Source: Sesamum alatum (Eukaryota; Streptophyta; Magnoliopsida; Lamiales; Pedaliaceae). From it: a stretch of 64,000 bases of DNA. Below, one piece after another: positions 23,009 through 35,485 of the stretch. A model generated the notes under the pieces. It was not told the DNA's origin. It ran no database searches and saw nothing but the letters and a program-made list of their open reading frames with translations. How positions within the stretch are numbered: position 1 is the stretch's first letter; each line of letters begins with the position of its first letter. The stretch is taken from assembly GCA_034509735.1 (NCBI GenBank), contig JACGWO010000002.1, positions 50,527,115-50,591,114 of the forward strand, read 5' to 3'. The translations under genes were made by a program, and so were the position numbers.

Positions 23009-24100
23009 CTGTTAGGAGCTCAGGATACATCCATTAACACTGGCTGATCTGGGGAAGAAGAATCCGGTTCGGTTTTACTCTGTTAGAACTTAGGAGAAGA
23101 ACATTTCACTGCTTGCATTCTTTTACTTCCATTTATGTTGTATTTCTTGAAATTTTCGGTCCTTCCGTTTAGTTTCTGTAGTTTTTTTGTCCATGTTGCT
23201 ACTTGGCTACCGGATTCCTTTTCACCGGCTTCTAGTTCAGAACCCTGTCGGAAAATATTACTTATTCATTCTTGCTTCCTTTACTTACTGCTGTTATAAC
23301 TTATAAAGCCTCTTAAAATAGATGCTGTTTGAACCTCTGAGTTATGATCTAGCTCAATTTTCAGACAGGTGGCATTTTAAACATAGACATATGTGTGTGA
23401 AGTCTACCCCGGATTGGTTCAGCTGAACTTAAGCTAACATACGATGAAATCGTTGTATTTGCAACGTGATTAATGTGCAGTTCAAGGACAAAGGTTAAAT
23501 GCAATAATACTTGTTATGCATTTGGTTGGATCTGACTGAAGCTAATCTGGACAAGACTATATATATATTGCACAAGAACATGCATGCATGGACAATGACA
23601 GATCATAGTATAATTTGGCAAGTCAAAAGTAATATTTGCTAGTCTGTGTGTGGGGATGTTCAAGATTCTTGGTTGCCACTCCCAAGCAAATAATCTAAGT
23701 AGTGAATAGAAAAAGCAGGAAAAGCAGAACCAAAGAGAATAGAGAAAAGCCAGAATAAAAGAAAGAGAAGTGTCAGAAGAATGGAAATAGAATAATGCAG
23801 GATTACAATGCTGTCTGAGTCCCATGTCTCTAGGTTTTTGACTGCATATGTTGTTTAAATGTGTTTTTTGTTTCTTTGTTTTTGGACAATATATCCATTT
23901 CTAATGAATTAGGTTTCAATCCTGCTGAAATTCACATGGTTTTTTTTATCCTTATTCCTCATGGCCTTTTCTTGCTTGGAAACTCATCTCCTTGTATGCA
24001 TTTCTTTCTGCGTTTTCAACTCTTTGTTGATGTTGTCTTCCACAAGAAGTTAATATTTATATTAGAAAAATTTTAACATTAAGGAAAGTACTCCAAAATA
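23009..24100. other. 3' flank of the IRK-like gene and intergenic DNA
   Basis: 23009-23300 is probable 3' UTR. The rest holds no recognisable gene; frames at 23514 (minus) and 23861 (plus) lack domains. Confidence 0.5.
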
Positions 24101-24140
24101 CAATGAAAAGCATCCAATGAGTTGGATGAATATTTCTTGC

Positions 24141-24395
24141 GGATCAACACTTTGAGTCCGAAAACAATCAAGACCGTCCATATAGAAGATACACATGAAA
24201 CTCATATCGAATGATTGTAATTGTCATGGACTGAATATTTTTATACAGTATGTACTTTGGATTCAAGCACAATCAAGATTGTCCATATAGTGGGTACAAG
24301 CAAGTGGGATATCGAATTTTTTGCGATTGACCCTGTAATGCATATTTTTTTGGGGTCAGTACTTTGAGTCCAATACAATCCAAATCGACATTAAA
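24141..24395. repeat. Diverged tandem repeat, three units of about 105 bp
   Basis: The core (actttgagtcc...caatcaaga.cgtccatatag) occurs at 24147-24186, 24253-24290 and 24360-24395. Function unknown. Confidence 0.65.
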
Positions 24396-25352
24396 TTCTT
24401 TATATATTGCATAATTCTAAAGTATCCCTAAAATTCTTTTTAAAAGATTCATCTTTCTTTTTTATTTATCATTAAATCAACTAAAAAGATTGTTGGTTGG
24501 TTGCTTAGTAGGGTATTGTAGTAGATAAGAATTTTGATTAAAAAAATGTTAGGAGGAAGAGCATGTGAATTCTTAACCAAAATGAGTTGTATCCCTAACC
24601 CTAATGCAATTTAGGCTAAGGTTTGAAGACATAAATGGTGTTGGGCCCAAGACAACCTAACCAATTGGCATTTTCAACATAGGCTACCACATGGGACAAT
24701 TATAACTACATTTCTTTAATGATTTATTTTTATTACAGGCATGCACACTTTGATCACCACAACTGAGTAATTATCATGTCCCTTTGTTGGAATCTTAGGT
24801 ACTCTTAAAATATAATATTTTTTTATTAGAGGGAAAGGAAGAATATGGAAGGAAAACAAATGAAAGAGAGGATTCATTTGGAAGACAATGAACATAGGAA
24901 GAAGAACATTTAGCAGACATGAATGCAAGAGAAAAGTAGTCTTAGTATTATCAAAAGTGAATTTGAACATCACAATCCACAACCTTGTTTTTTTTTCTTT
25001 TTTTTCAGACAGGCCCTTTTGCTTTATTGAGAAATGCAATCATCTCTGTAAACAGGCATGGACAATTCTTGTGTTTTAATAGCATAAAATGTAAAAAATT
25101 AAGAAAAAAAGAAGAAGAAACACACAGTAGTGTACAGGCATGGAGAAAACACACAGTAGTGGGATTCTTGAGAGCCCATAATCTTGGAATTGGATGAACA
25201 ATGCATCTCTTCCAAAATATGCTCCATATTGAATGTTGTATCCCTCCAAGAGGAAATTCAATCTACTATTGAATTAAGATACATCAATTTTTACTCTAAG
25301 TTTGTCCAAAAATATGAATTCAAATCTTAGTGTAGATTCACATTTGAATATC
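24396..25352. other. Intergenic DNA
   Basis: AT-rich; no gene or element I can assign. Two short cacacagtagtg repeats at about 25121-25160. Confidence 0.5.
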
Positions 25353-25538
25353 TTAAAATGATTAAGACGCTTCTAAACATAGTTATTATAACTTAAAAAG
25401 ACCCGAAATTTGTGTACACTACGATTCATATCATTTCGAATTATATTAAAATGATTAAAGAAAGCTTCTAAACACAAATATTATAACTTAAAATACCTAG
25501 AATTTGTGTACACTACTATTCATGTTGCTTCGACGCGA
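25353..25538. repeat. Tandem duplication, two units of about 93 bp
   Basis: Units starting at 25353 and 25446 share ttaaaatgattaa, cttctaaacac, tattataacttaaaa and gaatttgtgtacactac, with about 15% differences. Confidence 0.8.
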
Positions 25539-25570
25539 ATCCAACGTGATTCAAATTCGAGTACATACGG

Positions 25571-25770
25571 ACTCACCACGACTATATGATCAATACTGTG
25601 TCAATAGTTCATGTGAAAGCGTACAACTTGAGTCATATTTATAAATATATATTCTTCATGCTCCAAGTATAACTTTTGCTATCTTATTTATTCTCCCGAA
25701 CTTAATTTTCTAAGCGAGTCCACTGACTTGTTATAACCGAGGGCCTTTCCAATGTTGTTCTAACGAGCCT
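25571..25770. repeat. Dispersed repeat copy A
   Basis: Shares an ordered series of blocks with 43279-43455: ctcacc.cga, gttca.gtgaaa.cgtacaact, ttataa.cg.gggcctt, gttctaacg. Probably the remains of a retroelement. It is followed to 26100 by more low-complexity intergenic DNA. Confidence 0.55.
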
Positions 25771-26410
25771 TGTCCAAAAGATGAAAGTTCAACTTTTATG
25801 CATTTTATCCACATATCAATCATGAACTGGTTGGTACAAGTTAAGCAACCACCTTAGACAACCTAACACCCCCTCTCTTTAAATGCCAAAAATAATATAA
25901 AAAACGTCAAAATTTCTCAGTCAGTGTAATCAAACTACTCAGGCTCGACTCATGGTCAACTGGATTCAAGCTCGATCAGACTCAATTTCATTAACAAAAA
26001 CCAATTTCAAACTCAATATTTGAAACTCTATAAAAATTCGTATAAGCTTTAAGTAACGTTCTCGAACTCAATTTGTTTACATGGGCTCGACTCAATTTGT
26101 TTACATCCGTGCCAAGCAGCGGTAGCGCTGATCGTATGCTTCCGATGCTGCTTCCGACTGACAGAAAAATAAGGTTCTTACAAGGAGGAGAAACATCAAG
26201 GTATCAGTATCTTGTATGTAAGAAAATGACAAGAGAAGTATGCCAAAATTGTTTGTGCTGGAACCAGCAACATCCTTCGACCAGGGCCACCTGTGTAAAA
26301 TTCGATGTTCTCAAACATCCGGGCTATAATCCCGATTTTCATCAGCTTTTCAACCATCCAATGCGTGATGTAGGTTGTCCCCAGATGAATGAGGCTGCTC
26401 TACATCTGTC

Positions 26411-27447
26411 CTAATCGTCCCAATCGCTTCCCCATTGAGTCGTATCAATGTACTTCAAAGACACACCGTTCTCCGAAACTTTCTCAATATGTTCCCCACC
26501 GGGTGATGTCACTGGCTTCTCCTTGTCCCAGTCGTCATCCCAATTCTGATCCCAACCTTCGTGTGTTTCACTGAAAAACGAAGGGTCGGATTCTTGCTGC
26601 CCCATTTCAAGCTCCCGATATGGAACTCCATCAAGGTGCCGTCTCCTCTTCACCACCTTGCAGCAGGCCCAAGTGCCTCCGATGAAAATAGCAGCCACAA
26701 AGAATAGGTACGTCCCGTTGATAGGTGTCAAATAAGTTGTATAAAAATCTTGTGGCACTGAAGCTCCTATCTCGATTACACAGTCTTGATTTCCAACATT
26801 TAGCAAAATCGAAGAAATTCCTCCTGCAGTCGAAGGCAATTTTACCTGATCCAATTGAAGCAAGCAAATGTCATCATAATTTGGACCGGAGATTCTCATC
26901 ATGCTTGCGATTATCATTCGTTTTAAATATTCCGGTCGCTACTTGTACTCGCCATGAGTAGGAAAACCATGTAAACTAAAGTACCGTTGCTAGTTTGATC
27001 ATTGATCTAGTTTCAGAAATAACAGAAAAATACTATGTTTCCATTCTGACTTCTGATCACTGTTGATTTCCAAAAAAAAAAACCCAAAGGGAAGTGGAGT
27101 AGATGCTAATGTACAAGATAAACATGAACGTTTTCCTTTTCCTCCGACACATCCAACATGGCAACATATAATGCTATAACGATTGAAGGAATTTCATAAA
27201 TGTCGGTGAGAAAAAAACGGTGACAGTGTTACCTTCTTGATGTCTTGTCCAGATATTTCTATATCCTCCAGGGTAATGTTCGCAGGACGGACAACAATAT
27301 CTAGTCTGAGAGCGCTCTCACCACCATTCAGGACAAGCACATACGACGTTTGAGATCCTGCCATGCAAATAGATATCTGAGCCTCAACTGTGAGAAATTG
27401 TGTGACATGTCGACAATTCATATATATATTGTTTGTTAAGTGTATGC

Positions 27448-27489
<42 letters not shown>

Positions 27490-28663
27490 AATTTGGCTAT
27501 ACTACTAGATTAGTAACAGAGGTTAGCATGAATGTTGATTCCCAACTGGTATTTAACGGATGTGTACCGCCAAAGACGACCTATTATTGCAACAAGAACT
27601 CTTGTCGATCTTAACAAGCCATCGGAACAAAAGTCCACTCTCGAAAAATAACTTACCATCAGCTTACTGAGAAATAACAAAGACATTGTCATGAAAAGCC
27701 GAAACACCGCTTATAAACATGAGATTATGCTATCAAAGGGATCCGATTTCTATAATTATTTCTTGTGCTTCTGCATCTTATCTCCCTATACAAAGAAGCA
27801 TTCCATAAGTACGTAGAATTATGTCGCGTAGTATTCATCTTAGTATCAATGGCTTCATCGACTTTAAGAAAGTTCTTGACTTCCTTTTCCACTTATATTT
27901 CTAGCATAGATACGTTCTACCATATATACTCCGCAATGGGATTTCACGGACTTCTAGATTCACATTGTCGACAACGTTAAATGCTAATTTCATGAAGTTC
28001 TTACATTAACACATCTCATGGTAGACATGATTCTTTTACCACTCTCACTCTCTATCTCTTTTGTCTTAAACAAGATAACTAAATGCAGTCGATAACTAAG
28101 AATCCATTTACATTCACACAGAGAGAAACATATGTGATCAGGACAAGAAAACTCACCGTTTCCGACAAACGGAACGCAGGCAGTAATGCTGTAATCCTTA
28201 ATATCACACTTATTAGACACCTCATCGCAATGCTCTTCCTTTGTCGGATTCCCATGAGTTTGAGCATTCCCAGAATCCAAATTCGCTGCTGGAACAGGGC
28301 TAGGCGATGGAGAAATCTATAAACAAACAGCTCCCATGATCAGATAATTAAACCAAACCTTCAACAGAAACAAAAGCATTATAAACATGTTTCCTACACT
28401 AACATAAGATACAAAACCAAGTATACTAAGAACTTCCAAGAACACACATGTTTCTGTCTCTATCTCCCAAAAACGAAAAAAAACAATTTAGAATGGAACT
28501 AACAGAAGAACAAAGTTTCTGGGTTCTCTACCTGATCAGTTGCCTTCAGATTACGATGATCCTCAGCTAGTTTTCGGAAATTTTCCAGAAAAGACCCATG
28601 AGAGTGACGTGGGACAACGCAAATCAAGAGAATTACGAGGAGGGCTGTCCTTAAACACTTCAT
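26411..28663 (-). CDS. Type I single-pass membrane protein of unknown function (DUF7356-like, tentative)
   Basis: Four exons on the minus strand: 28532-28663, 28157-28316, 27233-27387 and 26411-26845. Phases agree and the product is 293 residues. It has a signal peptide (MKCLRTALLVILLICVVPRH, cleavage near 23), a short Pro/Ser-rich segment, and a luminal/extracellular domain with four or five Cys (EHCDEVSNKCDIKDYSITAC, ISICMAG, NQDCVIEIG). A transmembrane helix (TYLFFVAAIFIGGTWACCKV) is stopped by KRRR. The acidic cytosolic tail is rich in Trp-Asp (WDQNWDDDWDKE, WGSDWDD at the end). I recall plant transmembrane proteins of this layout grouped under DUF7356, with no assigned role. The start is the ATG at 28663; the in-frame extension above it has no ATG. 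Neighbours give no functional hint. Confidence 0.8.
27452..27488 (+). repeat. (GA)n microsatellite in an intron
   Basis: Lies in intron 2 of the minus-strand membrane-protein gene, about 65 bp upstream of exon 3 in gene direction, where it reads as a (TC)n pyrimidine tract. Confidence 0.9.
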
Positions 28664-29150
28664 TGTTGAGTTCTGGATCAGAATCTGCGGTGACAATTCT
28701 GATGGGGGTTTGAATTTGAACGAACCCTTGTGATATGGGTCCGTCGAAGGAACAAGAATGAGTCCGGGTTTAACATTATTTCGTGTCTGTTCGAAGGAAA
28801 CTACGAGGTAAGTGGATAAAGGTTTGGAAGAAGGGACAACGTTGACGGAGTAATTGAGGATTGCCTACTTTGTCAACGTCAACGGCTCAACTGAAATGTT
28901 CTTTTTGCAACTTTGTCAAACTTTTGCAACTGAAATTGGCCGTCTACGTGTTTATCATATTTTCGTACACATTAATGTCACTTTTATATTTAATTGGTAT
29001 AATTTTTTGTAAAACTATAATTAAGAAGTTGGGTCGCATCTAATGTAATGTGTGATTGTGACGTGTATAAAACGAATGCGTGATAAAAATGCTTCAATAT
29101 TAAAATATGTTTTGTTGTGAAAACTGTTGTTTTGTATGAAATTATTTATA
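28664..29150. other. 5' flank of the membrane-protein gene and intergenic DNA
   Basis: 28664-28860 is the likely leader and promoter of the minus-strand gene. The rest is AT-rich with nothing recognised. Confidence 0.5.
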
Positions 29151-29825
29151 GAGATAATTGCATTTTTTATATCATATTATGGGACTCCTTGCATGGTTGG
29201 TACCATACTTTTTTAATTGACCAAAAATAATAACAAAAAAGTTATAAACGGAGCCGTCTACATAACAAATACATTTGTTAATTTTTTACCGAAATGTGAA
29301 CAGGGCGTCAAGCTTATTGTTTTGATGTCTAAATGTCATGTGAGCCGTACGTATGGAACTAGCATCAGGTTAAGGGGTGAAACGAAGTCACTGTTAGGAA
29401 AAAAAAAAAAAAAAGTTATCCCATTCACCCCGAAATTGATTTTTTATCTATGAACCCTAACCCTAAGCAAAAATTATCCAGACCAGCCTTGAAATTTTAT
29501 TTGATTCGTATTTAGGGTTGATTCTGAATGATTTTTTTTGTTAGGGTTATAGTTCATAGATGGAAAATTGATTTGGGGGTGAATGGGGTTAGTTTTTTTT
29601 TTTTTTTTTTTTTCTTTTTGGTAGTAACTCCGTTCATCCCTAACTTAACCCTCCAACACATGCGGCTCACTTGATATTTAGGCGCCAAAATAACAAGTTT
29701 GACGGCCACGTGTAGTGCACCTAACCATTCCGTTAAAAATTTAATGGAGGTATTTGTGTAAACGACCCCATTTATATGGTATCATTTTTTCTCGTAGTAT
29801 GGTATCAAATATATAATTTTCTCTC
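29151..29825. mobile_element. Foldback MITE forming a long imperfect hairpin
   Basis: Almost the whole element is an inverted repeat. Arms at 29300-29400 pair with 29610-29710 (gtcaagctta, atgtgagccg, ttaaggg). Arms at 29418-29468 pair with 29540-29592 (cattcacccc, atctatgaaccctaa). The outer ends (gagataattgcat and inward gagaaaattatat) also pair. No coding. A transcript would fold into a long stem, so it could feed small RNAs. A related terminus at about 29985 may mark a nested or longer copy. Confidence 0.7.
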
Positions 29826-30729
29826 ATTTTCTACCGCCAACACCTCAAATTTAATGACCACTTGCTCCATGTATCTTTCGGTTAATAAGTTAACAACAGT
29901 ATGTACTACGCAATTAAACCTCTTTATATGGTACCAAATTTGATCAACTTGAAAAATATAGTATCAAACTTGCAATTCCCCTTATATTATTATACAAAAA
30001 ATATTATTCCCTCTTTATTTGTAGATAGATTTTGTAGGGCTTGAAAAAATAAATCTTGAATTTTGAAAATTTTTATTATGTAGTGAAAAATGTAAGTAAG
30101 TACCCAATGTTTAGTATTATTTTTTAGAAAAGTTTTGAATATTATTTTCTATGGAGGTGAATTTGGACTATGTGTATAGTGTGAGGCTCCTATAATAACT
30201 AACATGGTATTTATTTTATATACTGATTAAATCAGCTACATCTAATAAATAAACTCTAAGATGTTTTTTTTTTTTAATAATTTCTATATTTTTTTCTTTT
30301 CTCTTCTTTAAATAAATTGTATTTCTTATGTTTCCTCCAATTATTTTTATTTTTTATTTTTTGATCATCTTCTTTGATAGAATAAATACAATAATATACA
30401 TTTTAAAAAATCATGGTATGGAAATTAATAATTAATTGTAATCAAATTTCAAACGTATTAAAACTTTAAACTAATATTATGAGAAAGTAAAAGTAAAAAG
30501 AAAATAAATACAAAAGAAAATGGGAGGATGAGTGGTAGGGCAGTTGACCGTTGCCCTCTGCCCTCTGCCCCCAGTCCCTATCATCATTACCTTTACCATT
30601 TGAAAGTTGAAATACTGACATCCTCCCCAGACACGACGTCGTTCGCATTTCTCCCCTAATTTTACCCCCAACACTGACCCTAATATTTTCCCTGTTCCCA
30701 CTCTCCAACTCACCCCCCACTCAATCCCT
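29826..30729. other. Intergenic DNA and probable PUB62-like promoter
   Basis: AT-rich to about 30520, then a more GC-rich leader region to the ATG at 30740. Minus-strand frames at 30466-30720 are shadows of this leader. Confidence 0.5.
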
Positions 30730-30737
30730 AACCCTAA
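30730..30737 (+). promoter_or_regulatory. telo-box (AACCCTAA) next to the start codon
   Basis: AACCCTAA three bases before the ATG of the U-box gene. Telo-boxes near transcription starts are typical of plant genes expressed in dividing cells. Confidence 0.45.
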
Positions 30738-30739
30738 AT

Positions 30740-33700
30740 ATGGCTTCTGAAAAGTTGGGCATGGTTCCGCCCCAACAATTGCACAACGGCCTCAACCAGC
30801 ATCCTCAGCTGGTTTTTTCCGAAGCTTTCGCTTGTGGGCCACAGCCGCCGCGCCGCCATCCCACCGCCACTGCTGATCCCTGCACTAAAGCTGCCACCCG
30901 AGAGCTCACCGCCAGCTTCCGCGATCACCACCACTATTTTCAGTCTCAGCTCCAGCCCCAGCAGCCGCCGCCACAAGCGGCCCAGTTTCGCCACCAATGG
31001 AGTGCCAACAGTCGTAGCTCCGGCGGAGACGCGTCGGAGGAGGATGACGATAACGACGATGATGATGACGATGAGGAGGAGGATGAGGAAGAGGAAGAAC
31101 TAGAGAACAATTTGGGGAATATTGTCACCGTCGCTAAAATCAGTGACGGTAATCATAAGGAAAGATATAATGATAGCGGTAATAGTCAGAAAATGAAACA
31201 CATTTCCGCATTAGGTGATTTAAATGAAGTAAAAGCTTTAATCTTTTCCCCTTCGCCCTCTTCGGAAGTGACTTGAGTTGTTTAGCACTTTATTTGTTTT
31301 CTGTTGTATCTTAGGAATCAAAGAAGGAAATATGGCGCAGAGTGGAAATGACAGCAATAATGGCAATAATAGTAGTGGTGAAATCAGGAATGCCAGTAGC
31401 AGCGAATTGTATTACACACAGTACTTGAACGGGGCGGAAGGTCCGAGCTCTTCATCACGACAGAAGGATAATTTGGTGATGGAGAATGGTTGTGGGTTTA
31501 GTGGAAGAAAAGAATGTTCTTATCTGTGTGATTCTGGGGAGTCTTTGAGGGCCATCCTTTCGGATCCTATCACGTATGTATTTTCCGACTATTATGTCTT
31601 TGTGGTCCGAATTATTCTATTTTTTATGACTTCAGGTCAAGTGCTTCCCATAGTGTTCAATTTGCCAACCCTTTACTCTCAATATGCGACTTGGGGCTTT
31701 AACTGGATGTTGCTTAGTGTATCTTTTGTAGTTGGATGAAGTGTATCTGGTTTCTGTACTAATTAGACAAATATTTTTGCCTGGAAAGAGAACTTGGGGG
31801 TTTAGGATATTGCTGTTCTTATTTGAATTCTCAGAAGGAAGGTGTGAACCAATTCTCAGTAGTTTGCAGTGGTAGTCACTGCCGAGAGAGGTACGCTTTG
31901 GAGATAGGGAGTAATTAGAATATAGCACAAACTAGAAAAGAACTAATGTTTTCCTGCAAATGAGTGCAATCTTTGGTTCCTTAAAGTAAAATGCACACGG
32001 GGTATCTGATACTTGAAATTGTGAAATACTATGCTGTTGACGCTGTAATTTACAATTTAACTTGGTAATACGATTATTTACTTGTACAAGGGAAAAACCG
32101 TTTTCTCACCCTAAAAAACTAAAAGATAAAGAAAAGAAAGAGAGAAAAACACTGTTGTAATGATTTGCTGATGCTTTGGGTCCTCTGCTTGTAGCTCCCT
32201 CCCAAGTCTCCACCTGTATGAGGATACCATCTTCGTCTTTAAATTTAGCACTTCCAATCTGCTAGTTTGAAGGGTCTCCTTCATTAATTTTGGAGTCCCT
32301 AGGATTTTGATTGTATGGTGAAAAATTAGTGTAGTTCTTCAAATATGCATCATATGATGTTTCCGCAGGGAAAGACGGGGGAGAAAAATAATGTAATGAG
32401 TATCAAGCTGTAATTGTCTTGTTAAAGTTATCTTCTACTTGATCTGGTAAAAATGAGATCTTATTGCATTTATTTATATGCATTCTGATTGCCTCTTTGC
32501 AGAGGGACGCAAACTAATTGCATTTATTTATATGCATTCTAATTACTCCTTACAGTGGAATGCTTATGGAAGATGCAATGATATTGCCTTGTGGGCATTC
32601 TTTCGGTAGCGGTGGGATACAACAAATTGTTAGAATGGTAAGTTCCAGAAAGCTGTCATGTGGATGTAGTGAAGTTTTAGTAGAAGTAGCAAAATCCTTC
32701 AAATTTGCATTTATAACTCTTCTTTTAAGAAGAATGCTTCGAGGGGCTGGCAAGGAGACGCATCGTCCAGCTAATAAACATATATGCCGTAGTTTATCTT
32801 TGGTCAAGTGTTCATTTGCTCTTTCAACAGTTTTCACATGAATATAGTACCTTTCTGTACTGATCTTTTAGATATTCTCCAACTCCATTAAAAGTTCTGT
32901 TAGGTATTCTATCCTGGAAGACAACTGATATCAGTCTTTCTAGTTGGTTTTTTCATTCCATGTTGTCCTTACTGGCTGTATAAATAGCAATATTATTGTA
33001 AATGGAGTTAATTGAATTAATTAAATGCATGACCTGCCATTTATATTAGTGAATTAATTTTCAGAAAGCTTGCTACACGTGCTCGCAACCAGTGCCGGAG
33101 GACTCGATTGCTCCAAATCTATGTAAGTTGACATATTTTTAATTTTTAGAAAAAAACGAAAGTTAGTTTTAGTGTATTCCTTGGATATGAAACACTAGCC
33201 ATGTTCTCTTCATAAGTGTGGTGGGCCTGCACTTAACATGTGACTAGGAAATGTTGATCTCTATGTTAGGTAGGTTGTCTGGTGCATTGGGTGTCAATGA
33301 TTTAGATGCAAATGTTTTCTGCAAGTATTTCTAGCCAACCATCCTGTGATCTCTTCAAATGGCAACTGAATAATCTTCTTTTATTTTAGCTTATTTGTTA
33401 TACATGCAAAACCAGAGTTTTATGACATCTTTTGAATTCTCAGCTTCTTAAAAACTTGTGAAATATTATAGCTTCAATATACTGCAATTAGTATCAGTCG
33501 GTCTCTGGAAATCTAAATTATTTGTTCTTTTTATTTAGTCACTTCCTTTTGGCTTTGTTGTGTGTAGCTCTACGCGTAGCTGTCCAGGCATTCAGGAGAG
33601 AAGAAGAGTTGCAAGTTAACCATTCCTCAAAAAGGAGGAGGGAAAGATACGACCGGGTTAGTCTCATGACAATGATCCTGCCTCTGTAACTCAAAATTTA

Positions 33701-34813
33701 AAAATTGAAAGTAGCTTCATATAATATGATGATTATGAAACGAAATAGTTTCTTTATCTGGACTTCCAGTAAATTTTTTCGATTTTACCTTACAGTTTCT
33801 CTTACAATATGGGTGGATCCAACTTAAGTTTCATTTGCCTGCTTGTGTAGGATAAGGCGACATTTGGTGATTCTATGCTCGCAGATCACCCGAGGGGAAG
33901 AGGAGTTCAGTTTCCATTTGCTGTTACTGATCGGGTTATCATAAAGGTTTTGCAAAAAAATTCAAGTTTTCATGTGCTTGATGGCCTAAGTGGAATTTCT
34001 AACTATGAATAACTGAATCAGGGTAACAAGAGAACACCTCAACGTTTTGTCGGGCGTGAGGCTATTGTTACAACTCAGTGCTTGAATGGATGGTAAACCT
34101 CTCTCAGTGATAATGAACTCTCCCTTACTTAAATGATGAAAGTGTTGAACAGTCATCAATATTTGTTCTATGTATCAGCATAGCTTCTTAGCTGTCATAT
34201 GTGCACATGTTGGAATGACCCCATAATTGTAAAGGAAACCTAATTTCACTCTTAAGAGTCATTATGATTTGTTAAGAAGGAAAACAACAAAAAGAAAGAC
34301 GGAGACAGTATAATTATCTCCAAGAAAACTGCTAGTGGACGTGGTGGCGTCTTGTAACACCTTGGGTTCATATGTAAGTTTCCGGCATGCCACATTAGAC
34401 TATTTTATGATTCTTGATTTGGCTTTTTAAAGTACAACGACAATCAATATAAGTTCCTAGGTTATAGTGGTGGATACACAAATTTTTCATGGCCAATGAA
34501 GTGATACAATAGGGCGAGTAAAAGACTGTCAGCAAACAGATGAAAGCAACTGTTTTGCCTTCGTGTTTTGCTGGAATCTTCTATTCCGTTGCTCCCTGAA
34601 GTATTATTTGTTTTTATATCATCGGTTTCTGGGGAATTCAGAATAAGTTCTGAATAACTTATTCTGCTTCACCTTATTCTCGATGACAGGTATGTAGTTA
34701 AGACATTGGACAATGCTGAAAGTGTGAAGCTGCAATATCGCTCGCTAGCCAAAGTTACAGATAATCCACCTGCAAAGCCATCGCCGGTCAAGATGACACC
34801 CAACTGGCTGTAG
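30740..34813 (+). CDS. PUB62-like U-box E3 ubiquitin ligase
   Basis: Eight exons: 30740-31214, 31315-31573, 32556-32637, 33065-33122, 33568-33656, 33851-33946, 34022-34092, 34690-34813. Phases match throughout; 417 residues. The N-terminus is disordered, with Gln/Pro/His-rich stretches and an acidic run of Asp/Glu (about 99-122). The U-box begins at SDPITGMLMEDAMILPCGHS (about 241) and continues KACYTCSQPVPEDSIAPN to about 305, with no Cys/His zinc set as expected of U-boxes. A basic KRRRER segment and a C-terminal region (FVGREAIVTTQCLNGWYVVK) follow. The overall layout matches plant U-box protein 62/63. U-box proteins transfer ubiquitin from an E2 to substrates; the substrate is unknown. 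The intron before exon 3 ends in a duplicated splice acceptor, with the downstream one required for the open frame. Confidence 0.88.
32463..32555 (+). repeat. 54-bp tandem duplication containing a 3' splice site
   Basis: attgcatttatttatatgca is present at 32463 and 32517, each followed by a pyrimidine tract and a CAG (AG at 32501-32502 and 32554-32555). Only the second acceptor keeps the U-box frame; using the first adds codons that end in a TAA. Confidence 0.85.
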
Positions 34814-35485
34814 TACTTGATCTAGTCTGGTCGTAACACTGATGATGGATCGCTGTGTAATTTTATCTGTTCGTATTTCTGACAGGCGGTTACTGTATAG
34901 AGGTCATAAAATGTAAAACCCTGCCAATTTAGCGATAATCTCATGAAAGCTAGGAGGAATATGAACATCTTGTTGTAGTTTTGGGTTTTGGAGTTTGTAA
35001 ATAGAGTAAATAAAGTTTATTGTCTAGAAATATAGTGGTATGCTTCCTGAATTCTTCTAACCAGTTCAATCCAATTCACTTGCAAAAATTGCTCTTTGAT
35101 GTTACTGCGCATGTATAAATATTTGTATGTCTTTAACTCCAGCAATCATAGTTCATGTGATACAATTATACAAAACTCTGCAGTAATGGAAGATGAGAGG
35201 AAGTTTGAAAAATGAAAGCTGGTTTATGATTCTCATTTAATTCTTCAAGAACAATTACACAGTTCTCAGCTCTTCAGCTGAAATAATGAGGCTGGTTCAA
35301 AACCTGAATGAACTCAGTATCTAATGTTAAATGTTCACAAAATATAAAAAGAATGGGAACAAAAAAAGCAATTGTTGAAAAGATCACCTGGCCATGCTCC
35401 AGTCCCTCTCTGAGAACTAATTACTGTATGCTAATTCTCTCTCTCTCTCTCTCTCTCCAGTCAAGATGAAATCACTGTTAGATAA
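34814..35485. other. Convergent 3' flanks
   Basis: 3' UTR of the U-box gene (aataaa-like gtaaataaag near 35008) and the 3' flank of the minus-strand gene. Includes a (CT)n tract at 35436-35457. No other gene. Confidence 0.55.

Noticed and set aside
30834..31103. Second plus-strand frame in the first exon of the U-box gene
   Set aside because: Overlaps the real frame in a Pro/Gln/Asp-rich region and does not join to downstream U-box exons.
35436..35457. (CT)n tract as a regulatory site
   Set aside because: A simple repeat in a 3' flank with no gene-proximal position to suggest function.
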